A DNA stretch of 14,930 bases, from positions 1 through 14,930 of the forward strand of contig CAIYZI010000472.1 of assembly GCA_903930665.1 (NCBI GenBank), written 5' to 3'. Of the stretch, positions 6,129 to 12,672 are shown in pieces (the stretch's first letter is position 1; each line of letters begins with the position of its first letter). The stretch comes from an uncultured beta proteobacterium. Its GTDB lineage: Bacteria; Pseudomonadota; Gammaproteobacteria; Burkholderiales; Burkholderiaceae. Position numbers and translations under genes: made by a program. The notes beneath the pieces are model-generated. The model was not told the origin of the DNA, ran no database searches, and was given only the letters and a program-made list of their open reading frames with translations.

Positions 6129-7160
6129 ATGAATACAACATTATTAAACACACAAGTAGCAAACGCGGCAGTAAACGCAGCGCAAGCATTGGATATTGCA
6201 ATGTTTGAGCAGGCAACAGGCGCAGAAGTAAAAGTTAGCGGCACAACAGCTGAGCAAGCGCAACAAGCATTAAGGGACTTGCAAGTGGCCTGCAAAGGTA
6301 AAAGCCAAGCGTACTACAACATGCGGGCACAGTTCTTAAGCGATGGAAGCGGCCCCACAAAGCCAATCCAATTTGAGACCTTGGTTGGTCTGTCGATCGG
6401 CGATATTACGCAAGAACTTCAGGAGCTAGAGAACGAGTATGGTCAGTATGTGCATGAGCTTGATGTTGCACAGACTCGCAGTAATAAATTTCTCATCAGC
6501 ATTATCGGCAAGTGTTATGACAAGTACGATGTGCTTCTTAAGCAAAGCGAAAAGGAGCAAGCAAGAATTATCAATCGCTTAGATACGTACATGCTTGAGA
6601 GAGAAATTGCCGTGACCGGTAAAACATATACGCTAAGCAAAATACTCATGTGCGTATTTGTGGGGGCAGATAGCAAAAAAATTAATAGTTATTACTCGGC
6701 TATTAAGTACGCTCAAAAACTTGACTGCAAGCAAGGTGGGTTTGCAATGCTTGCAGAAAGATGTGGAGGCTTACAAGCAATGCGCTTGGCTAATGCAGCC
6801 ACCAAAAAAGAGTCCTCCGCAGTGAGCGCCATTGTGTCGCGAGATGAAAAGCTAGAGCAGGCACAGCAGTGGGCTAATGCACAGGAGTTGGCTGTGTTTG
6901 ACAGCGAGGAGGTAGGGCAAAACGTAGATGCTACGGCTAGCAAGATTGTGCTAATTGCAACCCCTCTGTCAGGTGGTAAGTACGCAATACATGCTGCGCT
7001 CAGTGACCGCTCCATTGTGGATGCTGCGCTACTGGCGTATTACAAGGTGAATAAAGAGCAGCTGGCAAACACAAAGTGTGCAGATGCGTTTGCAGACGAG
7101 CAGGTAAAGCAAGGTGCGCAGATAGACGCTGCATTAGCTGGCGCAACTGCTGCAATTTAA
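6129..7160 (+). CDS. hypothetical protein (343 residues)
   Basis: Not recognised. Second gene of the operon, with a GAGAGG ribosome site. Residues 1-60 are Ala/Asn/Gln rich and low in complexity; 88-135 are helical with alternating charge (GDITQELQELENEYGQYVHE, coiled-coil-like). Residues 130-235 are a conserved-looking helical core containing NKFLISIIGKCYDKY, then KINSYYSAIKYAQKL and CGGLQAMRLANA. The 'YYSAIKYA...GG' pattern recalls helical segments in plasmid- and phage-borne proteins near replication or partition genes; this is an impression only. The C-terminal 40 residues are again Ala-rich. No enzyme motif, signal peptide or membrane segment is visible. The codon bias changes within the gene: the first 65 or so codons match the upstream gene, the rest match the ATPase gene. 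Confidence 0.78.
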   Translation: MNTTLLNTQVANAAVNAAQALDIAMFEQATGAEVKVSGTTAEQAQQALRDLQVACKGKSQAYYNMRAQFLSDGSGPTKPIQFETLVGLSIGDITQELQELENEYGQYVHELDVAQTRSNKFLISIIGKCYDKYDVLLKQSEKEQARIINRLDTYMLEREIAVTGKTYTLSKILMCVFVGADSKKINSYYSAIKYAQKLDCKQGGFAMLAERCGGLQAMRLANAATKKESSAVSAIVSRDEKLEQAQQWANAQELAVFDSEEVGQNVDATASKIVLIATPLSGGKYAIHAALSDRSIVDAALLAYYKVNKEQLANTKCADAFADEQVKQGAQIDAALAGATAAI

Positions 7161-7169
7161 AACAACAAC

Positions 7170-7195
7170 ATGCAAGGGGGTGATACCGCTTGCAT
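7170..7195 (+). promoter_or_regulatory. RNA hairpin upstream of the AAA+ gene
   Basis: ATGCAAG (7170-7176) pairs perfectly with CTTGCAT (7189-7195), and inside it GGT (7179-7181) pairs with ACC (7185-7187). No T-run follows, so it is not a terminator. It lies 7 bases before the ribosome site AAGGA (7203-7207) and could affect mRNA processing or translation of the ATPase. Confidence 0.45.
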
Positions 7196-7215
7196 AAATG
7201 ACAAGGAATATAAAA

Positions 7216-7908
7216 ATGAAAGTAAATTTTAATGATTTTGATGAAGTGTTTGCCCCTAAACAATTTAGTGACATTGTGTTTAAGACGCAATACGCTAAAG
7301 AGACGATTGAAAACTGCATTAGTGGTGACTGGGGGTTTCCGGGGTCTGGTAAGTGCGGCATTATTTTGTATGGTGATACAGGCACTGGCAAAACAACCTT
7401 AGCCAATTTAATCCCGGGCTGGATGGAGGCAAACAAGACCGGTGAGCCTGATCCCTATGTAGATAGCTTTGATGTTATTTCCGTTGAAGGCGCGGAAATT
7501 CTGGCAAGGATTCGCAGCTGTTTAGACCATATGCCCATATTAGGTAGCTATCACTACTTTGTGCTTAACGAGATCGATAGCTTGGGACAGGGTTCAGCCG
7601 GCGCACTCAAAGCCACTATGGATGCAGGTAGGGGCCGGGCTGTGTTTGTCATGACCACGAACAATATTACCAAAATCGACAAGGCAGTACTAAACCGTAG
7701 TCATATCGTGGACTTTAATGCAGCGCCAGCAGAGCAATGGTTGCCCACCGTTAAAAAAGTCCTGGACCACTACAGCATTAAGGGCATTGCTGATCAAGAC
7801 TTATTGCCTTTAATCCAAGGGTGCCAAGGCAGTGGTCGGGAAGTTCTGGATATTTCTAAGCGCATTGTGCAGCGTCATTATTCCAATATTAGTGCAGCAA
7901 CTATTTAA
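7216..7908 (+). CDS. clamp-loader-like AAA+ ATPase (230 residues)
   Basis: AAA+ ATPase most like the motor part of clamp-loader small subunits (phage T4 gp44, RFC, DnaX), which use ATP to open sliding clamps. An ATG at 7198 exists, but the ATG at 7216 has AAGGA 8 bases upstream. Residues 10-25 (EVFAPKQFSDIVFKTQYAKE) match the usual clamp-loader opening. Walker A is GDTGTGKT (53-60). Walker B reads YFVLNEID (114-121), with Asn where Asp is usual before the Glu. Sensor 1 is TTNN (147-150), an arginine-finger candidate is R161 (LNRSH, near the clamp-loader SRC position), and sensor 2 is GSGRE (205-209, R208). The lid domain (about 170-225) is present, but the C-terminal collar domain is missing, so the protein is much shorter than normal subunits. 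It may load a host or phage clamp or be repurposed. Confidence 0.85.
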   Translation: MKVNFNDFDEVFAPKQFSDIVFKTQYAKETIENCISGDWGFPGSGKCGIILYGDTGTGKTTLANLIPGWMEANKTGEPDPYVDSFDVISVEGAEILARIRSCLDHMPILGSYHYFVLNEIDSLGQGSAGALKATMDAGRGRAVFVMTTNNITKIDKAVLNRSHIVDFNAAPAEQWLPTVKKVLDHYSIKGIADQDLLPLIQGCQGSGREVLDISKRIVQRHYSNISAATI

Positions 7909-7931
7909 CTTATCTATCAAGGAGAAATACC

Positions 7932-8258
7932 ATGGCAATTCAATTGGCAACTTTAAATATTCAGGTACGCGAGCATTGCAAAACTACTGAGGCAATTTTG
8001 CAACTAGAGCAATTCTTGGAGGATGCTGCTTATGAGGCAGATGCAGAGCAGTTCGAGGTCTTCTATGAGGAGAAAAAAGGGGTAGTGGGTATCAGTATTC
8101 CGTTTGATGACCACGACCCATTGGATTTTTTGGAAGCCGGGGCCATTTTAGGAAGTTGCTACGAGCAGTACAGCAACTCGGATATTAAAACTGGATTTAC
8201 TTTCTGGAAATCCATTAATACCCCGCATGGAGCCATCGTAGCCTCGCCGCAGCAATAA
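7932..8258 (+). CDS. hypothetical protein (108 residues)
   Basis: Not recognised. Follows the ATPase by 23 bases with a strong AAGGAG ribosome site, so it is probably co-translated with it. Residues 15-45 are an acidic helix (TTEAILQLEQFLEDAAYEAD). The rest is mixed, with FEVFYEEKKGVVGISIPFDDHDPLDF forming probable strands and an acidic loop. The protein is strongly acidic overall, which could suit a DNA mimic, an inhibitor or a partner of a basic protein, but no family could be assigned. The stop codon TAA overlaps the second copy of the 19-bp palindrome, and a terminator follows at once. Confidence 0.75.
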   Translation: MAIQLATLNIQVREHCKTTEAILQLEQFLEDAAYEADAEQFEVFYEEKKGVVGISIPFDDHDPLDFLEAGAILGSCYEQYSNSDIKTGFTFWKSINTPHGAIVASPQQ

Positions 8259-8275
8259 ATCGTTTTAAACGAATT
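8257..8275. repeat. 19-bp stop-codon palindrome, copy 2
   Basis: AAATCGTTTTAAACGAATT starts on the last two bases of the stop codon at 8256-8258. It is a near-perfect palindrome and equals the reverse complement of copy 1 (4569-4587) at 18 of 19 positions. One base later the terminator at 8277 begins. Confidence 0.8.
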
Positions 8276-8276
8276 G

Positions 8277-8308
8277 CGCCTGCATGTCTCAAGTGCAGGC
8301 GTTTTTTT
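8277..8308 (+). terminator. strong intrinsic terminator
   Basis: CGCCTGCA (8277-8284) pairs with TGCAGGCG (8294-8301), with a 9-base loop, followed by seven T. It sits between the 108- and 140-residue genes of an otherwise continuous rightward operon. Only about 10 bases separate the T-run from the ribosome site of the next gene. Confidence 0.9.
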
Positions 8309-8328
8309 ATCTCTATTAAGGAATAATT

Positions 8329-8751
8329 ATGAATAAAACCAAAGCAATGAGTGCTTTATATATGCCGCACTATGGAATTACCACTATCGTTATGACTTCG
8401 CATGACAAGCTAGAGTTATACCTAAAAGACTTTAAGGATGATGGGCTGCATCTATTGCCACCAATGCGTCGGCAATTTATCTTTAACCAGGTGAAGTCTC
8501 ACCTATTAAAAGAAGACGCCTACTTCAATCTTAATCCTGACGAGGCTAGTCGCACTAACCCTAGATGGTCCAGTTTTTGTGATGATTGCCTTGAATTGGC
8601 GGCCTTAGATCTCTATCTGTTTGGGAAGCCAATCCCATTGATTCATCCGGATAGTTATGCAAAGGGAATAGCAAGCAATCCCCAGGAGGCTGCATTAATT
8701 AGTCGGCCAACACTAGTGGAGGGCATTACTATACAAAGGCGTGACCACTAA
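8329..8751 (+). CDS. hypothetical protein (140 residues)
   Basis: Not recognised. AAGGA (8319-8323) lies just before the ATG. Starts MNKTKAMSALYMPHYGITTI; the first 25 residues look like a strand followed by a conserved-looking MPHYG turn. Residues 30-60 (LELYLKDFKDDGLHLLPPMR) are helical with a proline break; 65-100 hold DEASRTNPRWSSFCDDCLELAALDLYLF. No known catalytic or metal motif beyond a CxxC-like FCDDC (two Cys, three apart), too little for a zinc site. It is bounded by two copies of the stop-codon palindrome and two terminators, one before and one after, so it looks like a self-contained cassette without room for its own conventional promoter. Confidence 0.72.
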   Translation: MNKTKAMSALYMPHYGITTIVMTSHDKLELYLKDFKDDGLHLLPPMRRQFIFNQVKSHLLKEDAYFNLNPDEASRTNPRWSSFCDDCLELAALDLYLFGKPIPLIHPDSYAKGIASNPQEAALISRPTLVEGITIQRRDH

Positions 8752-8768
8752 TTCGTTTGGAACGATTT
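8750..8768. repeat. 19-bp stop-codon palindrome, copy 3
   Basis: AATTCGTTTGGAACGATTT starts on the last two bases of the stop codon at 8749-8751. It matches copy 1 in the same orientation at 16 of 19 positions; the differences are at base 3 and the two central bases 10-11. The next terminator starts immediately after it. Confidence 0.75.
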
Positions 8769-8803
8769 GCCGGTAATTCTTAATGGATTACCGGCATTTT
8801 ATT
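8769..8803 (+). terminator. intrinsic terminator at the operon end
   Basis: GCCGGTAAT (8769-8777) pairs with ATTACCGGC (8787-8795), loop 9 bases, followed by ATTTTATT. It ends the rightward operon before the split recombinase. The loop length equals that of the terminator at 8277, but the sequence differs. Confidence 0.85.
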
Positions 8804-8913
8804 GGAAAAGTGCTCACAAAGGATTTTTTCATTTTTTAGATGATTATTTCGATTGACTGACTCGTGAACAGAAGCAATTATGAAACATATTTTATTTGTA
8901 GAGGAGTTTTGTG

Positions 8914-9900
8914 ATGGCTAGATCTATTGACCTGAATGCTAGTCCCGCGGTGCAAAAGTTGCAGCTAGTATTGAAAAAAATTACTGGCGCATATGCCCCT
9001 AATACCCTAAGAGCGTATCGATCAGACTTTTTGGAGTTTATTCATTTTTGTGCGGAGCATAACTTGCCATCAATTCCCGCTAGCTCTGAGTCCGTATCCT
9101 TATATGTTGACGCAAATGTCGAAAAGGGTTGCAGTATTAATTTTATCAAGCGTAAGGTCAGCGCAATTGGATCAATCCATAAATTTTCACGTTTACCCAA
9201 TCCAATAAATGATATTGATGTTCAGTTGGCGTTGCGACGGATGGTCAGGAAAAATGGACGAATTAATAAGCAAGCTTAAGGCTTAAATAGGGAATTGTTT
9301 GATGATCTAATGAGGGCAACGGGAGATGATATGCAGGGCAAGCGGGATAGAGCATTATTGCAATTGGGTTATGCAAGCCTGTGTCGAAGACATGAGTTGG
9401 TGCAACTTCTTGTGGAAGATATTAAGTCAAACGAAGATGAGTCTGTCATGCTTCATCAGCGTAGCAGTAAGACCGATACTGAGCGGCGGGGGCGTTGGAT
9501 ATATCTCCCGCCAGAGGTATGGATTCACGTAAGGATCTGGCTCGAGGCTGCGGATATTAAGGAGGGGGCTATCTTAAGGGGTGTCAGAAGGGGTGGCCAA
9601 GTCATGTCAGAGGCGTATGGACCTGGTGCAATTAATCGGACCTATAAGCGTTTAGCTAGAAAGGCTGGATTTGATGAGGCACTTGTCAAGGAATTAAGTA
9701 GTCATTCCACCAGAGTGGGGGCAGCCCAAGATCTTTTGAGAACTGGCGCATCCTTATTGCAGGTTATGCAGCGTGGCGGCTGGGGCTTGCCACAAAGCGT
9801 ATTGAAATATGTAAAAAACGCCGATATGGTTCATGAATACCCTACTTGGCGTAAAAAGCATTTCGAGGGTACTGGTCAAGCATCGCCTATAGAGAAATAG
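8914..9900 (+). pseudogene. XerC/D-like tyrosine recombinase with an in-frame TAA
   Basis: A two-domain tyrosine recombinase of about 328 codons interrupted by one in-frame stop (TAA, 9277-9279, codon 122). Both halves share the same frame, so no insertion or deletion is needed. The start is ATG 8914, behind AGAGGAG; a GTG lies just before it. Part one (8914-9279) is the SAM-like core-binding domain, with YAPNTLRAYRSDF near residue 30 and RKVSAIGSIHKF about 100. Part two (from TTG 9295 or ATG 9310 to 9900) has the catalytic set: R in LCRRHEL, K in SSKTDTE, HSTR, and W with Y nine residues later (GGWGLPQSVLKY). Related proteins typically carry QALG here, so TAA is one base from Leu TTA. It could be a recent pseudogene, a read-through gene, or two proteins acting together. 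Confidence 0.8.
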
Positions 9901-10007
9901 TATTCAAGAGGTTTGACTTGAGGTATTTTTGATTGGGGTGCTTGCAAGAGATGAAGGACACGCGAATCTATATAAAAATCAGTGCCTTTACCTATAATGT
10001 TCGATTA

Positions 10008-10036
10008 TTGAACAAGAAATATATAATTGTTATAGT
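10008..10036 (+). promoter_or_regulatory. sigma70-type promoter of the polysaccharide operon
   Basis: -35 TTGAAC (10008-10013), 17-base spacer, -10 TATAGT (10031-10036). Transcription would begin near 10043, leaving a leader of about 130 bases that contains the ops element. A 15-base near-palindrome, GTTCGATTATTGAAC (9999-10013), covers the -35 box and could be an operator. Confidence 0.6.
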
Positions 10037-10099
10037 CATCTATGTTGAGGGGCGTTCAGAAACGCATTTAAATTTTTGTTAAATCCATGGAGATTTGGT

Positions 10100-10112
10100 G
10101 GGGCGGTAGCAT
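10100..10112 (+). promoter_or_regulatory. ops / JUMPStart-like element
   Basis: GGGGCGGTAGC followed by AT matches the end of the JUMPStart sequence of O-antigen and capsule clusters, whose core GGCGGTAGC is the ops site that pauses RNA polymerase and recruits RfaH (a NusG paralogue). It lies about 60 bases after the predicted transcription start, upstream of the regulator and the sugar genes, a position typical for ops. Whether an RfaH-like protein acts here is inferred. Confidence 0.7.
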
Positions 10113-10174
10113 AGTCAATTCATATTGATACTTATTTTCGACTTATTTAAATGGGAAGTAATAGTTAATCTTGT

Positions 10175-10495
10175 ATGTTGGTAGATGAAATACATCTTCA
10201 AGTTTTGCGTGCAATTGAATGCAATCCAGATTTGACTCAGCGGCAGCTGGCGGCTGCGTTGGGGGTAATCTTGGGTAAGGCTAATTACTGCATTAAGGCG
10301 CTAATAGATAAGGGTCTGGTCAAGATGGGCAATTTCAGCCACAACCAGAAAAAGTTGGGCTACGCTTATTTACTGACACCAAAGGGAGTTAAGGGTAAAG
10401 CAGCTTTAACAGCACATTTTTTAAGACGCAAGATGGCTGAATATGAGGAGCTATGTCAGGAAATGGAGTTTTCAAATTCAAATCTCAAAAGCTAA
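10175..10495 (+). CDS. MarR-type EPS-associated transcriptional regulator
   Basis: 106-residue winged-helix DNA-binding protein. The opening (MLVDEIHLQVLRAIECNPDL), the helix-turn-helix TQRQLAAALGVILGKANYCIK (about 20-43), the wing KGLVKMGNF and YAYLLTPKGV, and the C-terminal helix LRRKMAEYEELCQEM match the small MarR-like regulators repeatedly found at the head of exopolysaccharide and lipopolysaccharide clusters (the TIGR04176-type family, named from memory). The start at ATG 10175 has only a weak ribosome site. It is the first gene behind the ops leader and is likely co-transcribed with the sugar genes. The C-terminal helix may mediate dimerisation. An autoregulatory role through the near-palindrome at 9999-10013 is a guess. 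Confidence 0.88.
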   Translation: MLVDEIHLQVLRAIECNPDLTQRQLAAALGVILGKANYCIKALIDKGLVKMGNFSHNQKKLGYAYLLTPKGVKGKAALTAHFLRRKMAEYEELCQEMEFSNSNLKS

Positions 10496-10583
10496 AAGAT
10501 TGCCGCTTGGAATTAAAAAATATACACCTTGCTGAATAACTCTAATTTATAGAAAACAGTGGCATTAAAAAATTAATATAAAA

Positions 10584-11396
10584 ATGATAAATTTAAATTA
10601 CTACACTAAAAAGATAAATAATTATATTCAAAAAAGTCCCAGCGAGAAGAGGAGGCTTTTGATCAAAAAACTTCAATTTATTTTCAAGACGCCAATATAT
10701 TTTGGAAAATCAAATGCATTGGATGTCTTTATTCAATATCAACCAGACTCTCAATCGCACTTTAATGTTCATTATGAGTTTAATAAATTATTAAATAATT
10801 TTATAAAGAATAATAAAAAACAAAATGCAGGTGACACCAATAGGTTATGGAGCTTTATTCTGAATATAAAGCAAATATTAGCTGAGGATATAAAAGGAGA
10901 TTTCGCTGAACTTGGAGTCTGGAGAGGAAATACAGCAGCAATACTTGCGCATTATGCGTCCTTAAATAATAGAAAAGTCTACCTATTTGATACTTTCGAG
11001 GGTTTTGATCAAAAGGATTTGGGTGGAATAGACTCCGACAAGAAAATGGAGTTTGGTGATACTTCTATAGATATGGTTAAGAATGTTATTGGTTCAAGTA
11101 GCAGTTCTTGTGAATTTATAAAGGGATACTTTCCCAATTCTTTAATGGGATTTCACAAAAACAATAAATATTCGGTTGTTAGTTTAGATTGTGATTTATA
11201 TGAACCAATGAAGGCCGGATTGGAGTATTTTTATGAGCATTTATCATTGGGCGGGATTTTTTTCCTCCATGATTATTCTAATATCCATTGGGATGGTTCC
11301 AAAAAAGCGATAGACGAATTTTGTAGAGATAAAAATGAATATTTAATATTAATGCCTGATAAAGCTGGTAGTGCTTTTATCCGAAAGTCAAGATAA
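10584..11396 (+). CDS. TylF/MycF-like methyltransferase
   Basis: 270-residue S-adenosylmethionine-dependent O-methyltransferase of the TylF/MycF (macrocin O-methyltransferase) type. Members in surface polysaccharide clusters are thought to methylate sugars of the repeat unit. The SAM-binding loop is GDFAELGVWRGNTAA (from G105), followed by LFDTFEGF, the metal/acid motif SLDCDLYEP (D202, D204) and GGIFFLHDY. The N-terminal 85 residues are Lys/Asn-rich and variable, as usual in this family. The gene is markedly AT-rich compared with the island genes, typical of O-antigen genes. It lies 88 bases after the regulator and ends 4 bases before the flippase start. The acceptor sugar cannot be told from sequence. 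Confidence 0.85.
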   Translation: MINLNYYTKKINNYIQKSPSEKRRLLIKKLQFIFKTPIYFGKSNALDVFIQYQPDSQSHFNVHYEFNKLLNNFIKNNKKQNAGDTNRLWSFILNIKQILAEDIKGDFAELGVWRGNTAAILAHYASLNNRKVYLFDTFEGFDQKDLGGIDSDKKMEFGDTSIDMVKNVIGSSSSSCEFIKGYFPNSLMGFHKNNKYSVVSLDCDLYEPMKAGLEYFYEHLSLGGIFFLHDYSNIHWDGSKKAIDEFCRDKNEYLILMPDKAGSAFIRKSR

Positions 11397-11400
11397 TCTA

Positions 11401-12660
11401 ATGACCAGAAAATTAATTGAAAATATATTTTCATTAAGTCTTCTTCAAGCAGTTAGTTTTGCTTTACCATTATTTATAGTACCTTATTTAGCAGCAATTT
11501 TAGGTCCAGAGCTTGTAGGCAATATAGCGTTTTCTGTTGCAGCCATTCAAATTATTGTTACATTGTCCGACTATGGATTTAATTTAACTGGACCAAGATC
11601 GATAGCGATTAATCGAGGTTCTCGTAGTAAGGTTTTTGAAATTTGGCTATCAATTACTATAGTAAGATCTCTCTTATCCATAATTGGCCTGGTAATAATT
11701 TTAATAATATCATTACTATCTATCAAGGTAGAAAAAAATATTAATCTGATAATTATATGTTATTCCATGGTTGTTGGGAATATTCTTTATCCCCAGTGGT
11801 TATTTCAAGGCCTTGAGAAATTAAAATATATTACTCTTATTCAGGTTGCATCAAGAGTATTAATATTTATACTGGTTATATCATTGGTGCAATCATCAAA
11901 AGATTTGTTGTGGGCTGCATTCTTGCAGGCATCAGGATTATTAATTGGCGGTTTGCTGACAATTCCTTTTTTAGTATTTGAGTTTAGGGGATTGCGTGTA
12001 AGATTTCCGAGCGTTAAAGATCTAATTTTTATGCTTAAAGATGGCTGGCATGCGTTTCTGTCATCGGCCGCCATAAATATTTACACCACATCAAATACTT
12101 TTGTTTTGGGTTTTTTGGTTAGCTCCGAATCTCTAGGCTACTATAGCATTGCTGAGAAGCTCATAAAGGCTATATGTTTGGTATATACGCCCATTACTAC
12201 TGCTATATATCCACATGTTTCAAGATTGGCAATTAGAAATAAAATAGAACTATTTAGATTTGATTTAAAACTTTTGCTATATTTGACAACTAGCGCACTA
12301 ATTATTGGAATAATTTTACTAGAATTTTCATCGCCTCTTATAAATTATTTTTTTGATAAAAGATATATTGTTTTAATTCCTTTACTCGAGAGATTCTGCT
12401 TTTTACCGTTGCTCATTTTGATATCAAATGTTATAGGAATGTTATTTATGTTCCCCCTGGGAATGGAGGGGGTAGTAAGTAAAATACTATCAATAACTGC
12501 TTTTTTAAATTTTATTATATTAATTTTATTTGTACATATTTATGGCGTTATTGGCGCCGTATCAGCAAACTTATTTATTGAATCTTTTGTTGTATTGATG
12601 TTTACTTACGCTTCATACAAGAAATTTTACTTGCAATATAAACATCAAATTCATTGTTAA
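11401..12660 (+). CDS. Wzx-like polysaccharide flippase
   Basis: 419-residue inner-membrane protein of the oligosaccharide flippase (Wzx/RfbX) type, which moves lipid-linked sugar repeat units across the inner membrane. ATG 11401 is chosen, 4 bases after the preceding stop; ATG 11371 would overlap the methyltransferase by 26 bases and lacks a good ribosome site, so translational coupling is likely. About 12 hydrophobic segments are visible, beginning with FSLSLLQAVSFALPLFIVPYL (about 9-29) and ending with a segment near 400. The early motif GPELVGNIAFSVA and the segment FVLGFLVSSESLGYYSIAEK (with SLGYYSIAEKL) are characteristic of this family. No catalytic residues are expected. Wzx sequences are highly variable, so the sugar carried cannot be named. 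Confidence 0.88.
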   Translation: MTRKLIENIFSLSLLQAVSFALPLFIVPYLAAILGPELVGNIAFSVAAIQIIVTLSDYGFNLTGPRSIAINRGSRSKVFEIWLSITIVRSLLSIIGLVIILIISLLSIKVEKNINLIIICYSMVVGNILYPQWLFQGLEKLKYITLIQVASRVLIFILVISLVQSSKDLLWAAFLQASGLLIGGLLTIPFLVFEFRGLRVRFPSVKDLIFMLKDGWHAFLSSAAINIYTTSNTFVLGFLVSSESLGYYSIAEKLIKAICLVYTPITTAIYPHVSRLAIRNKIELFRFDLKLLLYLTTSALIIGIILLEFSSPLINYFFDKRYIVLIPLLERFCFLPLLILISNVIGMLFMFPLGMEGVVSKILSITAFLNFIILILFVHIYGVIGAVSANLFIESFVVLMFTYASYKKFYLQYKHQIHC

Positions 12661-12672
12661 AAAGGGTGCTAT

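Larger units (their letters stand above)
9901..10174. other. intergenic junction between the island and the polysaccharide cluster
   Basis: No gene found in these 274 bases. It holds a weak hairpin (TCAAG/CTTGA, about 9904-9921) followed by a short T-rich run, the promoter, a 15-base near-palindrome, a small hairpin GCGTT/AACGC (about 10053-10066) and the ops element. No tRNA remnant or direct repeat with the left edge was seen, so the island boundary is not fixed. Confidence 0.5.

Noticed and set aside
6129..7160. Leftward open frames complementary to the 343-residue and ATPase genes
   Set aside because: They lack ribosome sites, are Cys/Ser/Ala-rich as expected for antisense frames, and overlap well-supported genes.
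5850..8300. CRISPR-like or toxin-antitoxin interpretation of the small-gene operon
   Set aside because: No regularly spaced repeats with unique spacers, no cas-like protein, and no pair of overlapping small genes with recognisable toxin or antitoxin motifs.
183..9900. Ordinary prophage
   Set aside because: No capsid, portal, terminase, tail, lysis or phage repressor gene is visible; only integrases and phage-like small proteins.
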